From: Botryotinia globosa
Lineage: Eukaryota > Ascomycota > Leotiomycetes > Helotiales > Sclerotiniaceae
Assembly: GCA_014898425.1 (NCBI GenBank)
Contig: RCSZ01000011.1
Location: 1,734,501-1,798,500 of the forward strand
Length of the DNA stretch: 64,000 nt
Direction: 5' to 3'
This document shows, piece by piece, positions 11,430 through 21,634 of this stretch; position 1 is the stretch's first letter, and the number at the start of each line of letters is the position of its first letter. The notes under the pieces are model-generated. The model searched no databases and had not been told where the DNA came from. It saw nothing but the letters and a program-made list of their open reading frames with translations. The position numbers and the translations under genes were made by a program.

Positions 11430-13194
11430 CTACTTCCTCGCCACCCCCATAACAAGCAAGGCACCACTCCCAACCTGCACTTTCCACCCCTCTTTAATCA
11501 ACATCCTCGCTACTGCAGGTCCCAACTTCCCTTTTCCACCTTCACTATGATTTCCCACACCCGTTACGATTTTAAACCCTTCTTGTGGTCCCGCTCGTAC
11601 GTATCCACCGCCGAGCCTCCTCCGTTCCTCTGAGACCCACCATATGGTTACTTTCTCTCTTGCGATTCTCACTGCGTCTCGGACTCCAACTCCGTGTAAA
11701 TCTATACCACCGTTCCAGCATTGGCTCATGACTAGTTCGTCTGCTGCTGCACTTTCGGCGTCTTTGACACGGACGTTGGCATCTCGTCCTTGTTGAGAGT
11801 AATAAGCTGCTGCGCCGCCCATCAGAGGGTTAGATCTGGATTTTTTGTATGCAGCAGATGCTTTTTGGAAAGCAGTGTTGCGCGCGTTGATGTGAGGGCT
11901 TGCATCTGTGGAGGGAGAGAGTGGTGTACCAGGATTAGACGAGGTGGAATGGGTGGGGTAGATGGCGTTTAGAGAGTATTGTTTTGAAGCGGATAAAGCC
12001 GTAGGTGAGGGGTCAATAACGAGGGGCGTATGACGAATTTCGATTTGAAGGTTTGGTTTACCAGATTTGCAGATGGGAGTCGATATGAGTGCGTTTGCCA
12101 ATTCACGTGCCTTGGCTGTATATGGATATGTCATTTGAGTGAGAATGAGTATATGGGAGGGCTTCACTGAAGGAAAAGCTTCCCCTAGTTCCATTGCTTG
12201 AACTTCGATTATTGGGTCTTCTTCTTCCATATCGGTGGCAGGGTAGTTTTCGATAATTGATAAAATTGTCGCTTTGACAGATGCTCCATTATTGCGGTAC
12301 AATGAAGTAATTTGTTGCATCGGTAAGCCGGTTCTAGTAGATAGAAATTCGACATCTTTTCTACCCGTCTCCCATTTACTCGCTTCAGCAGTAAGGGGCG
12401 AATCGTCTGCAATAGAACTGCTTTCAGAGGCTTCAGTCTTTCGACCTTTTCTCCTTCCTTTTTGTTTGCGGGTTTTGGGTGATGCGGAACTTTCAGAAAA
12501 AGCTTCAATACCACGTCTCCTCGATCCTGTTTCCTCGAGGAAGGATAGATTGAGCAAATCCTCGATTGCCAAATTAACATTTCCTTTGGACTTCTTGAGG
12601 GAATATTTGACATCAAAAGGCTTCAGAGTCTTGAAAGTTGCAAGCAGAAAGTCCTCTTGACTGTCCACATCCATTCCCTCAAGAGAATCCGTAAAGTCGG
12701 TCCCCTTATAAGAATCTTCATTGCCAGGAAAGTCCAATCCTTCTAAAAGATCTAGTGAAGACGTTCTCCGACTCGACGTATCGTCTGTAGAACTACTCCA
12801 TCCAGGTACACTTTTACTACTTGTGCTCGCATCATCATTTCTGCTATTGCCATTCTGCGAATTTTGCTCTGCTGAAGTTTCCCCTCTGTTTGTATATGTT
12901 CCACCCCAAGTTCCACTAGGATCGAAGCCAGTAGCTTCTTCAATTTCTGCATCTTTCCTTATCATGTCCAAAACCATGCGCGCAGCCTCAATTTGCTCTT
13001 TATTAGAAAGGTCGTAATCTGCAATTATTGCACGAAATGTACTGTTATCGAGTGGGGGACAATATTCTGACTATGTAATTCGTCAACAGCGTATACGATA
13101 CAAGAAAGAGAAGAGTCAAAATGAATTGAGATGGTGAATGAATTCAAGAATTGCATACCTCCATTTGAGCCAGAAGCTCTTGAGTATTCACCAT
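11430..13194 (-). CDS. CUE and Smr domain protein, Cue2-like (2 exons)
   Basis: Exons 13159-13194 (12 codons, MVNTQELLAQME) and 11430-13070, with an 88-bp intron; 558 aa. The start is chosen because splicing yields ME-SEYCPPLDNSTFRAI, the expected N-terminal helical region. A CUE ubiquitin-binding-like segment lies near 147-192 (LKKSKGNVNLAIEDLLNL), and a second CUE-like segment is RTGLPMQQITSLYRNNGASV. The C-terminal Smr domain spans about 469-558, with the catalytic-type DLHG and a GVGNHSEGGKGKLGPAV nucleic-acid-binding loop. Yeast Cue2, with CUE plus Smr, is the endonuclease that cuts mRNA at collided ribosomes in no-go decay. Assigning that role here is family-based inference; the alternative is a more generic Smr/CUE protein. 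The linker is Ser/Asp-rich and low-complexity. Confidence 0.88.
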
Positions 13195-14015
13195 AATTGC
13201 GGCAATGCAAAGCAAATTTCGACGCTGATTCCTCTCTCCCAATTGCGTATGCAGACACAACACAATTCACTCTTTCTTTCTTTCTTTCTTCCTTTCTTTT
13301 TCTTTCACTCAAACCAATATTCAAGGAGATTCTGTTGGAAATAAATTATTATAAATAGATGTAAGAGAAGCAAAATAATAGATGTGTAACATGATTCTAT
13401 GGGAAATTGACATTTTCTGTGGTATTTCTCAAGTTCAAGTAGGTAGGTAGGTATTATTAAAGATTTCGTTCTACTCACCAAGGGAAGAATGAAGTGGTGG
13501 GATTTCGAACGATGATGAAGTCATGAGCCGAGAAATCAAAGGGCACCACATATCGAAGCTAATAGGGTGAAATATTAATAAGCAAAATTAATTGAGTGAC
13601 GCCATGAATTCATGAAACATCGAGACGGAGACTTTGATGTCGATGACAACCTTGGAGATCTCTCTCGAATGCTCTCTAACTTCGTTATCACAATAGTCTA
13701 CTGTATAATAGACAATGAGAGTATCTCCATGTATCTTCTGGTATGAACCAAATCAGACGCTTCTCGTGAATTTCATGAGTCCGTGCATTCACCATCATAT
13801 CATCGCAAGCATAGGGATGACGAACATCGCAACTACTTCAATGGGAGGAGAAGCACCTTCCAATAATAGAATGATCCCGATTGATACAGTGGCGACGTTA
13901 TATGGGAGATACCAAACTTAAGAACGAACAGAACTGCCACGGCTTTCCTGGTCAAACTCAATTCATGCTTGCTGTCTTTCACAATACGCTTACAACCCTT
14001 CACTCCCACAAACAT
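13195..14015. other. intergenic with CT-rich tract
   Basis: No gene recognised. A pyrimidine-rich tract of CTTT/CTTC units at about 13264-13310 lies upstream of the CUE-Smr start, on the opposite strand to its transcription. Such tracts are common in fungal promoters. Confidence 0.4.
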
Positions 14016-15141
14016 TCAAAGTATATCTTCATCCATGGACAAGTCGTCTAGATTGACATACTTTCTATTTTGGCATTGATGTTCAAACACTTGTTCTTTT
14101 CCAATGCACAGTGGTGTATGTTTGCCCCTTAGACCGGGCAATTCATGAAGGGCGAGACGGTTGCATTCGATAGCTGGTAGTGACCATCTTGTTTGGAATT
14201 GATGCATACATGGTGTGGAAGATATAAAATGGATCCCATCTCGATTAGATGTTGACTCGGACAGTTCACCGCGCAAGAGATACACGCCGCACTTCTCTAG
14301 TACGATGGTTTCAAAAGGGCTATCATAAACGTGTTCAGTAGATTCAAGTCTTTGATTCTTGGCTTCGCGGAATACATTATCGAAACCCGCGCAGCTTACA
14401 CCCCCAAAGGTCTGAATTCTCTGTGTAGGTGATAATTTGGAAGGTCCTGATAACCACTCGGTATTCGAATCAATCAACTCGATATCCCACAGTCAAATCT
14501 CTCATCAGTTTTCAAGCAAACTGAGGCTTCGGATTACATCACGCATTTCCATCAACTCCACTTTGACCTTTGCCCTCATTGATATAGTATGGTTCCTGTC
14601 GAAATTTTGCAATCGCTACATTCTATCCCATGTGGTGGCCAACTGTCTGTACTATAAGTTCAGGCCGGTATTGCAGGAACCCTCTCAGCATCCTCTCTCC
14701 CCGTTCTTCTTTACTTAATCGCTGTTCTTCAGCGATATACTCACTCGAGAAATATAAACCCCTTCTTCTTCTTCTATAGTGCGCAATATCATTCAAAAGC
14801 TCGGAAACTATGTAGCAATGTACTGTTCTCGATCTCTGACGTGAGGTCAAATCCGCGCTTTCCAAAATTCGTCGGGTGGGCTCCTAAAGGCCGGGAGTAT
14901 TGAGTCAAAACAATCTCAGGCGTGCGCGAGATATTCCATCTCAAACACATTAGACGAATATAGGTCAACCTTTTTTAGGCGAATAGATACTCTCGACGCG
15001 GTTGCCTCAGTGATTTTGTTCAACAATATTATCGTGAGAACTTCCCCACAACTTTTCAAAAAGAAACTCCATTCATTAGCACTTGGTCTCATTTTCTGGA
15101 CCGAACCACCAAAGTCGACAAGCTCTGTTGTTATTAGTCAT
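14016..15141 (-). pseudogene. unassigned minus-strand locus, probably decayed
   Basis: Several protein-like blocks lie on this strand but I cannot join them into one clean gene. An ATG at 15141 opens MTNNNRACRLWWFGPENETK before stops. A block at about 14792-14920 (ending SEIENSTLLHSFRAFE) is followed in frame by TGA 14789-14791, TAG 14774-14776, TGA 14741-14743 and TGA 14729-14731, positions where Trp codons would be plausible. A second frame is open across 14623-14886 (SKEERGERMLRGFLQYRPEL). The best block is 14016-14488, about 157 codons, with SPTQRIQTFGGVSCAGFDNV and CGVYLLRGELSES and a clean stop. A multi-exon orphan is possible, but the in-frame stops and frame changes favour decay. The family is not recognised. 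It faces the orphan gene at 15223 head to head, with only 81 bp between start codons. Confidence 0.35.
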
Positions 15142-15222
15142 TTCGACTGCTTGAATTAGATAGAGAAGGTTGTTTGGTAAATTGATAGAATCTACAATCA
15201 CTCATATATCAATTCAAAAAAG

Positions 15223-18151
15223 ATGCAACGAAAATTTCCAAGGCTCTATGGCAGCCGTCCCATCGACGCACCCTCTCGAGGATTAGGTATTCCTAATATC
15301 ACTTCCAAACACTCAGTCGCGTCCGAAAAAGAAGTCAAAGCAGCTATCTGCGACCCTCCATGTGAGTAAGACAAGCTTTTCTTTCCTAAATTCAAGCTTC
15401 AATCTCAAATCCCTGTATGGGTTTTCATCTTTCTTTCTCACAGTGCCATTATTTCCCCGCTATGCTTAAGAACTTGGTCCGATGAGGTTGTTACTAAATC
15501 TCTATCATTGCAGGTATCTGCGCCGATTGTGAACAGGGTTTCTATATACGCCAAGAACAAATGCAGCCGGGCTGGTTTTATCGACGTTCACTTTCCAGCG
15601 ATGAAGCCAAACAAATTTCTGCTTCATACATACACGTTATACAAACAGATCGCAAGTATTTAGTAGAAAGACTCGCAAAATATGGGGATATCATTGTTAA
15701 TCGGTGGAAAAAGAAGAGCCAAGACAAACGCCAGTTGTTGCTACTTGAAGCCATTCCAAGTCTTTGCGACAAGAGATGGATTGTCCCTCGACATAGTTTC
15801 ACTTCTGAAGGTACGCAAATTCCACCTATAAACAGTGATGGAGAAATAGAACTACGCTCGCTAGAAAGTCGGCATCAACTCCTCTTGCATTGGTTAAGTT
15901 TGGAGGTCCTCGAGACAAACCCCGCTGTGCTTTTTGCATTGCTGTACAATCGAACGATATATGCTCCCCAGGACTGGGCGTCCTTTGATTCGCGACAGCT
16001 CAACTGCTCTTTTCTTTGCGGAAACTTCGACGTTGACTTTTCAGCCAAATGTATTGTGATGTATGGTCTCAGGTACGGAGAGGTGGTGGATTGGAAAGCT
16101 AGTCCGGCACACAGAGCGGACATTCTTGGGTTCCCCAAGGCACGTCTTGTTCTCGAGGCTCAAGCTCATCTGATGGGCTCACTTCGGAGGGTTATTGACG
16201 GCATACTTCAAGGAATAGATGAAAATACACCTCTTGCAGCAGAGAAATGGAAATCAATGGTTTCGCTGGGATTTAGGCATAGTAATGTCGTGGAATTGTG
16301 GTCACCCTACACCAATCAAGCATTCTCATCGCCTCCATCGTTTTCTCTCACCAATCTGATCACGTTGGCTCAAACACGGTTAGAATCAACCATCGATCAT
16401 CTCTGGCTACTGCAGACAGAGCCGGCATACATGAAACGATATATCGCGGACATGTGCCATGGAGGTGCTTACGAGTCGACTAAAGATATGGGGCCTGGTT
16501 GGCTGGTTGTACGGGGGATTACTGAAGCAATCAAGTCTTGCTGGAGGTGAGGATGGGTAAAGAATGAATGCGAACGTGTCAAATCAATTCATGATCGATT
16601 TCGAGACAATATTTCACAAGGTGAAGATCTTCCATCCAAATATGATAAGGCATTGGGTGCGCTTGAGTAAGTTAGTTTAAATTTTCCGATCATCTGCATA
16701 AAGTCTTGAGTACCTGACATGGAATCTTACTATCCAGACTCTTGGTAGTGAATGATGTCAACCGTCGTGGCGATCTTCTTGGAGAAACAATTTCACAGAG
16801 ACCGGGATTTTCTCACATTTATACGACAACTAGGAAATCCCAAGAACTTGGGCCTGATACCCTCGAAGTGAACCGGAAGAACGGTTTGCTTTCTGATCCA
16901 AAACATGCATTTGAGAACGAGCTCTTGGATTACTGTTTAGTCCAATTGCAAGTCGAACCGGACATTCAACAAAAGCCAAATACACGGCCAAAAGAAGTGC
17001 CCATAGACCATGCACTGTTATTCTCTATTTTAGAAAACTACCTAGCTACGAGCAATATCAAAGAAAAGTCTCGCCTAGACGAGGTCTTATCAAATCTCCT
17101 CTCAGATCTAGCAGCTTCTCACGAAATTTTGGCTGCCATTCGTTTACATCGACCTCTAAGTAGATCTAGAACCTTGGATGAGGTGCTACAGTCAGAAAAC
17201 CGAAAAATTTGGAAGGCTTTTAATGTCAAAAGTCACTTTACCAACGACGCTTGTACCAAGCTAGCAAAAGCATTTTTCAAGAATTTCCACGAGGTTAAAG
17301 CCCCCACTGGTCGGAAGGACATGGCTTGGTTGAATCACTCTCGAAACACCAAGAAAGCACTGGAAGCTTTCTGGCAGGGTATCAGGAAGGACAGTTTGAT
17401 GGTTTGGAAACAGAATGGTTTTACCGAAGACGAGGTAGCTGAAGAGCTTGAGTGTATCAGTGCCACCACTACTCAAGAATACCTAAGTGCTGTTCAAGCT
17501 GAAGAACAGCAGCTGCTAGCCCAGATCGAATGGAACCAGAACGAAAAAATCAGTCAAAAGAACCAAGAATATGCCAAAACACCAACACAAACAACTTGGG
17601 GCACGGAAGATTCAACTTCGACCCTCCCAACCCAAATAAAAGCGAAAGACAAAACTCGGCCCTCTACCAGTATCCAACCCTCTCCAACTAATCCTCAGGA
17701 ACTCGCCAATCACCTAGCAAGTACAATCATCTTTCTCTCTCCACCCCCCAAAATCCTCGTCACAAAACGTGCTTATGAAATGCTCTCTCACATGTATCCC
17801 TGCACGTCCGAAGACGCATCCACAAAGAGTATCGAATGGGATCTTTTCGTACATAGTATGTCTGACATGGGATTTTGTGCGCGGAATAAAGGGGGTAGTG
17901 CGGTGGGGTTTGAGAGGGAGTTTGAGGGACTGGGAGAAGGAAATGCGGGGGAGGCAAATGGAGAGAGAATATTCGCAAACCGTAGCGGGAAAATCATTTT
18001 TCATAGACCGCATCCGGTGGCGAAAATTGATCCGGTTATGTTGAGGTGTATGGGGAGGAGAATGACGAGGAGGTTTGGGTGGGGGAGGGGGGTGTTTGGA
18101 TTGCGTGGGGTGGATGAGGATGGAGATTTAGATGGAGAGGTGAAGGATTGA
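15223..18151 (+). CDS. large fungal orphan-family protein, interrupted by one in-frame TGA (3 exons)
   Basis: Exons 15223-15361, 15514-16666 and 16738-18151 (introns 152 and 71 bp) would encode about 901 residues, but TGA at 16548-16550 interrupts exon 2. Coding character continues in the same frame after it (GWVKNECERVKSIHDRF, then SKYDKALGALE up to a good GTAAGT donor), so I treat it as one gene with a nonsense codon and not as two genes. The preceding residues, KSCWR, suggest a lost Trp or Arg codon. Visible features: CADCEQGFYIRQEQMQPGW near the N-terminus, LGFPKARLVLEAQAHL, STIDHLWLLQTEPAYMKRY, and a C-terminal block with MGFCARNKGGSAVGF and IIFHRPHPVAKIDP. The last block resembles a C-terminal module shared by many uncharacterised fungal proteins. 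I know of no function. It may be a pseudogene in this strain, a sequencing error or a truncated 342-residue protein. Confidence 0.7.
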
Positions 18152-18659
18152 GTTGTGTTGAGTTGAAGTGGGTCTCGGGAAGGAAGGGAGTTGCGAAGAT
18201 GGGAAACAACTGAAAAGAATGTATCCATAATTCGTAAATTCTGATTCGGCAACATAATAACTGGTATAGTATAGTGGTAAAGTGGTAGATATATGAACTT
18301 ATAAGTCAAAAGTTTCTTGAGTCTCTGCTGTATAGAACTCGGTAATGAAAAGATAGATAAATAGATAGAGAAATGAATTCAAGGATTTTACTATAGTTTT
18401 CTGTGCTTTATTGTACTTGATTCTTCAAGGGATAAATCGATGATCTCCCTGCGTGATTCATGAAACTCATCAGTCTGTGAGAAGTTTCGCGTGAAAGAGA
18501 GGGAGATGCTCAAAAAACTAGGTACTTGACATGATATAAAGAATCGAGCCTACTCACCGGGGAGATTTCACATACAATTTTTATCCAAAAAAAAATAATG
18601 AAGAGGTTAATAACAAATTTTAGAGGTCCGCTCACTCATTCACTGGTATCGTAATCTTA
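18152..18659. other. intergenic, becoming AT-rich
   Basis: No gene recognised. It holds the 3' flank of the 15-18 kb gene and leads into the AT-rich block. The last two bases before the transposon are the TA target duplication (18658-18659). Confidence 0.5.
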
Positions 18660-18686
18660 TCCCCTAGACTGTCACTCCATGGCGCC
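18660..18686 (+). repeat. left terminal inverted repeat
   Basis: This 27-bp end is a perfect inverted match to 19711-19737. It is preceded by the TA target site. Confidence 0.9.
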
Positions 18687-19710
18687 TTCGCTTAATAGGA
18701 TCTAATTGACCAATCAAATCATCAGGATCTTGAGAAACCCCACTTTTTCGAAAATATTTCTTGTTTTCAAGAATGCAATACAATATTATATATAAATCTT
18801 TAGGAATCTTTTTAGGAATATAAAATATATAAAATTATTTTTATTTTTATTTTTTTATACATTTCCAATAAATCTTAATCTTAAATCCAATATAAATCAA
18901 TATATATATATATATATATATATATTTAATTGGAGGTTTATCTCCTTAATATTCTTATTGTTTGTAAGGGCTGAAGATATATATATATATATACAAAAAA
19001 TTTGATTTGGAAACTATTAGCTTAAAATGAGTTACGATTTTGTTTATTCGATTGATTATAAGTCTTTTGTAATATTCTTGATAGTGGCTGATAGTTGCTA
19101 TTAATTGTATATACAATTATAATTGTATTTCTATATATATTAATCAACTTGAATCAGTTTATTTAAACTAATATAAATTGAATAAAAAGAAAAAAAGTGG
19201 TAACTATATATAAGAGATTAAGAGCTTTCAAATAATATATTTTTTATATTGCTAGCTTCAAAACTGAGGTTTTTATAAAGAATTGAAGTTGAAATAGTAT
19301 AAATATAACTAGAGCTTATATAATCAATTAAAAGAGGTTTATATCGAATATAGCTGACCTAATATTAATAAAAATTATTTTAATACTCTAGCTTTCGTAG
19401 TTCAATAGTATAATTAATAATCTAATGTGAAGTGACTCATTAAAATCTGAATAAAATTAAAAAATCTAAATAAAACACTAAAATCTGAATAAAATTAAAA
19501 AAAAAAGTAATATAATGAGGTAAACCGACTTCGCCTGTAAGCCTCAATAAAATTTCTTTTTTTAGATTTTTATAATTATAAATATAATTATATAATACTT
19601 TCTCAAAAAGCAAGGGGTCCGGGGGCTCGCAGGCCCCTGGTATAAATAAATCTCATTTATTATAATAGAATATTATTATTAATGATTGCTGCTGTGCACA
19701 GGCCACATTC

Positions 19711-19737
19711 GGCGCCATGGAGTGACAGTCTAGGGGA
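19711..19737 (-). repeat. right terminal inverted repeat
   Basis: This 27-bp end is a perfect inverted match to 18660-18686. It is followed by TA at 19738-19739. Confidence 0.9.
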
Positions 19738-19739
19738 TA

Positions 19740-20730
19740 ATGGGGGTGGGGGGTATCGTTGGTCACTCGCTTAGCGTGGGATAAGCTAAGCCGAATTGGG
19801 AATAGTATTAAAATAATACTATATTGGAAGCTTAGGCTAGTAGAATAGATAGAATTTATTATTGAATTATATTGTATTATATTATATATTTATATATATA
19901 TATAGAAATGGGTATTAGAAAAAGATTTGAATATAGGGATTCAAGTTATTTATTTATACTTTTTTCTATTCTTTGTATATAGGTGGTGTAAGTTTATAAT
20001 ATGTATGTGGTGTATTTGAAATTTTTGATTTTGTAATCAATTTTATCAATTTTCTTTATTGATTTGTAATCAATTTTTATAATAAAAAAAAAAGGAAAAA
20101 TAATATTGTATAAGATTGCGTTTGTTATTCTGTATTCGAATTAGCTCCTATGTTATATTTCAAATTTTTCAAAATAATAAATTATTATTTTGAATAAAGA
20201 ATTAATAAAGGATTTCCTTTTTAATAAAAAGTTCTTTATTTTATTTTTATAATAATATTCTTTCTTATATAAAGAGAATAAAGAATATAAGAAATTTTTC
20301 TTATATTATTGAATTTTTATTATTTGATTATAATAATAGAATTTTATTATTATAATTAGTTCCTTTAATATTATAATAATATTAAGTGATTTAATTAATA
20401 TTTATTAAAAACAACAGGGGGAAGGGAGGAATGATATAACTAACCCCCGACTGTTAAATATAATAATAACAAGGTTCATGATAACGATGATATATTTGTG
20501 GGAAAAATAGGTAGGTGGATATTGCATGGCATGGTTTGTGATTTTTACTTTTGTACTTTTAAACTTCTTTTTTGAATTCATTTGATTAATCTTATTGTTT
20601 TGATCACTTGTTTTAATCTTTTATTATATATATTTAAGTAGATATTTAATAGTAAATCTATACACTCTTTTTCATACACTCTTTTATTCTATATATACTC
20701 ATCTATTTAATATTATTTACTCATCCACTC
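19740..20730. other. AT-rich block, no gene
   Basis: Extremely A+T-rich sequence with frequent TA/AT runs, a G-run near 19741-19755 and a GC-richer island at about 20415-20450. It has no coding-like frame. It may be an older degraded repeat into whose neighbourhood the inverted-repeat element inserted. Such composition is typical of fungal repeat-induced point mutation or relic DNA, but I cannot identify a family. Confidence 0.5.
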
Positions 20731-20931
20731 ATTCATTCATTCATTCATCCACTTATCCACTCATCCACTCATCCACTCATCTACAATCTCACAAATCTCA
20801 CAAATCTCACAAATACAAATCCAGACTACAAATCCAGACTACAAATCCAGACTACAAATCCAGTCTACAAATCCAGACTACAAATCCAGTCTACAAATCC
20901 AGTCTACAAATCCAGTCTACAAATCCAGACT
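20731..20931 (+). repeat. compound tandem repeat, including nine copies of a 13-bp unit
   Basis: CATT/CATCCACT units lead into CTCACAAAT units. From 20815 to 20931 there are nine copies of ACAAATCCAG(A/T)CT, differing only at the A/T position, with a degraded tenth copy after. The repeats are directly contiguous with no spacers. The tract lies about 700 bp beyond the NCR1 stop codon. Confidence 0.85.
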
Positions 20932-20939
20932 ATAAATCT

Positions 20940-21634
20940 AAATACAAATCTCATTTCCAAGCCCAACACCGTTTATAGATTCTAGAAACATTCTTTCTCT
21001 TTAGGTATGCATATATATAGATATCTAGATACCTACCTATCTAGATACACTCTTACATTCTTACATTTCAAAAATGGACTGGAATGGGATGGGAATTGAT
21101 ATAGATAGATAGACAGAAAAATATAGATAGCTAGTATAATATTTCGATTTGCATTATATATATATTCATCTCAGCATCTCACAAGACACCAGCCATCAAA
21201 AAATAGGTAAACAGGTACTGCGAGTGGAAATAGATTTCATTGCTGTGATTCCTGATTTCTGATTGCTGTGATCTCGATTATTACGCTGTGTACCTACCCG
21301 CCGATCCTTCCTACCATTCGTCTTCCCTTCTATACATATATGTATACTAGCAATAGTCCAATCAGGTAAACTCATTACCATCTCTTCCTACTTCATCCCA
21401 TAATCTCCTCACCGAACCCCTGAACACTCCTTCAAATCTCCATAGGCCATACATACAGATATGTATCATCCACCGCCCTCACGATAACGTTCTCTCATGT
21501 ATTTATTACAAATTGATCTTCTCTGCTACATCTCTCCAACTCCGACTCCGACTCCAACCCCAGCTTCGAGTTTATGATATGATCCACGATGCATGAAGCA
21601 TCCACCTCCATTACGTCATCCCATGACCCCAAAT
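20940..21634. other. 3' flank of NCR1 with microsatellites
   Basis: Short ATAG/TATA microsatellite runs near 21000-21170. No gene recognised. It probably includes the NCR1 3' untranslated region. Confidence 0.4.

Larger units (their letters stand above)
18660..19737. mobile_element. 1078-bp TA-inserted element with perfect 27-bp terminal inverted repeats
   Basis: Left repeat 18660-18686 starts TCCCCTAGACTG and ends GGCGCC. The right repeat 19711-19737 is its exact reverse complement, ending AGGGGA. TA dinucleotides at 18658-18659 and 19738-19739 fit the target duplication of Tc1/mariner superfamily elements; in fungi the Fot1/pogo group is the usual candidate. The interior is very AT-rich, with no long open frame and no recognisable transposase, so the element is non-autonomous or has lost its coding region. 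A GC-rich imperfect palindrome sits inside at about 19612-19640. The subterminal sequence from 18687 (TCGCTTAA, then TTGACCAAT) recurs in the smaller element at 39507-39851. Confidence 0.85.

Noticed and set aside
16548..16550. Programmed TGA readthrough in the 15-18 kb gene
   Set aside because: The next codon is GGA, not the CTA-type context favoured for readthrough, and nothing like a targeting signal marks the extension; kept as a nonsense codon.
18660..20460. A single long transposon spanning the whole AT-rich block
   Set aside because: The perfect inverted repeats and TA duplications end at 19737; no matching terminus was found for the rest.
20815..20931. Regular direct repeats resembling a CRISPR array
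   Set aside because: The 13-bp units are contiguous with no spacers and the genome is eukaryotic; it is a minisatellite.
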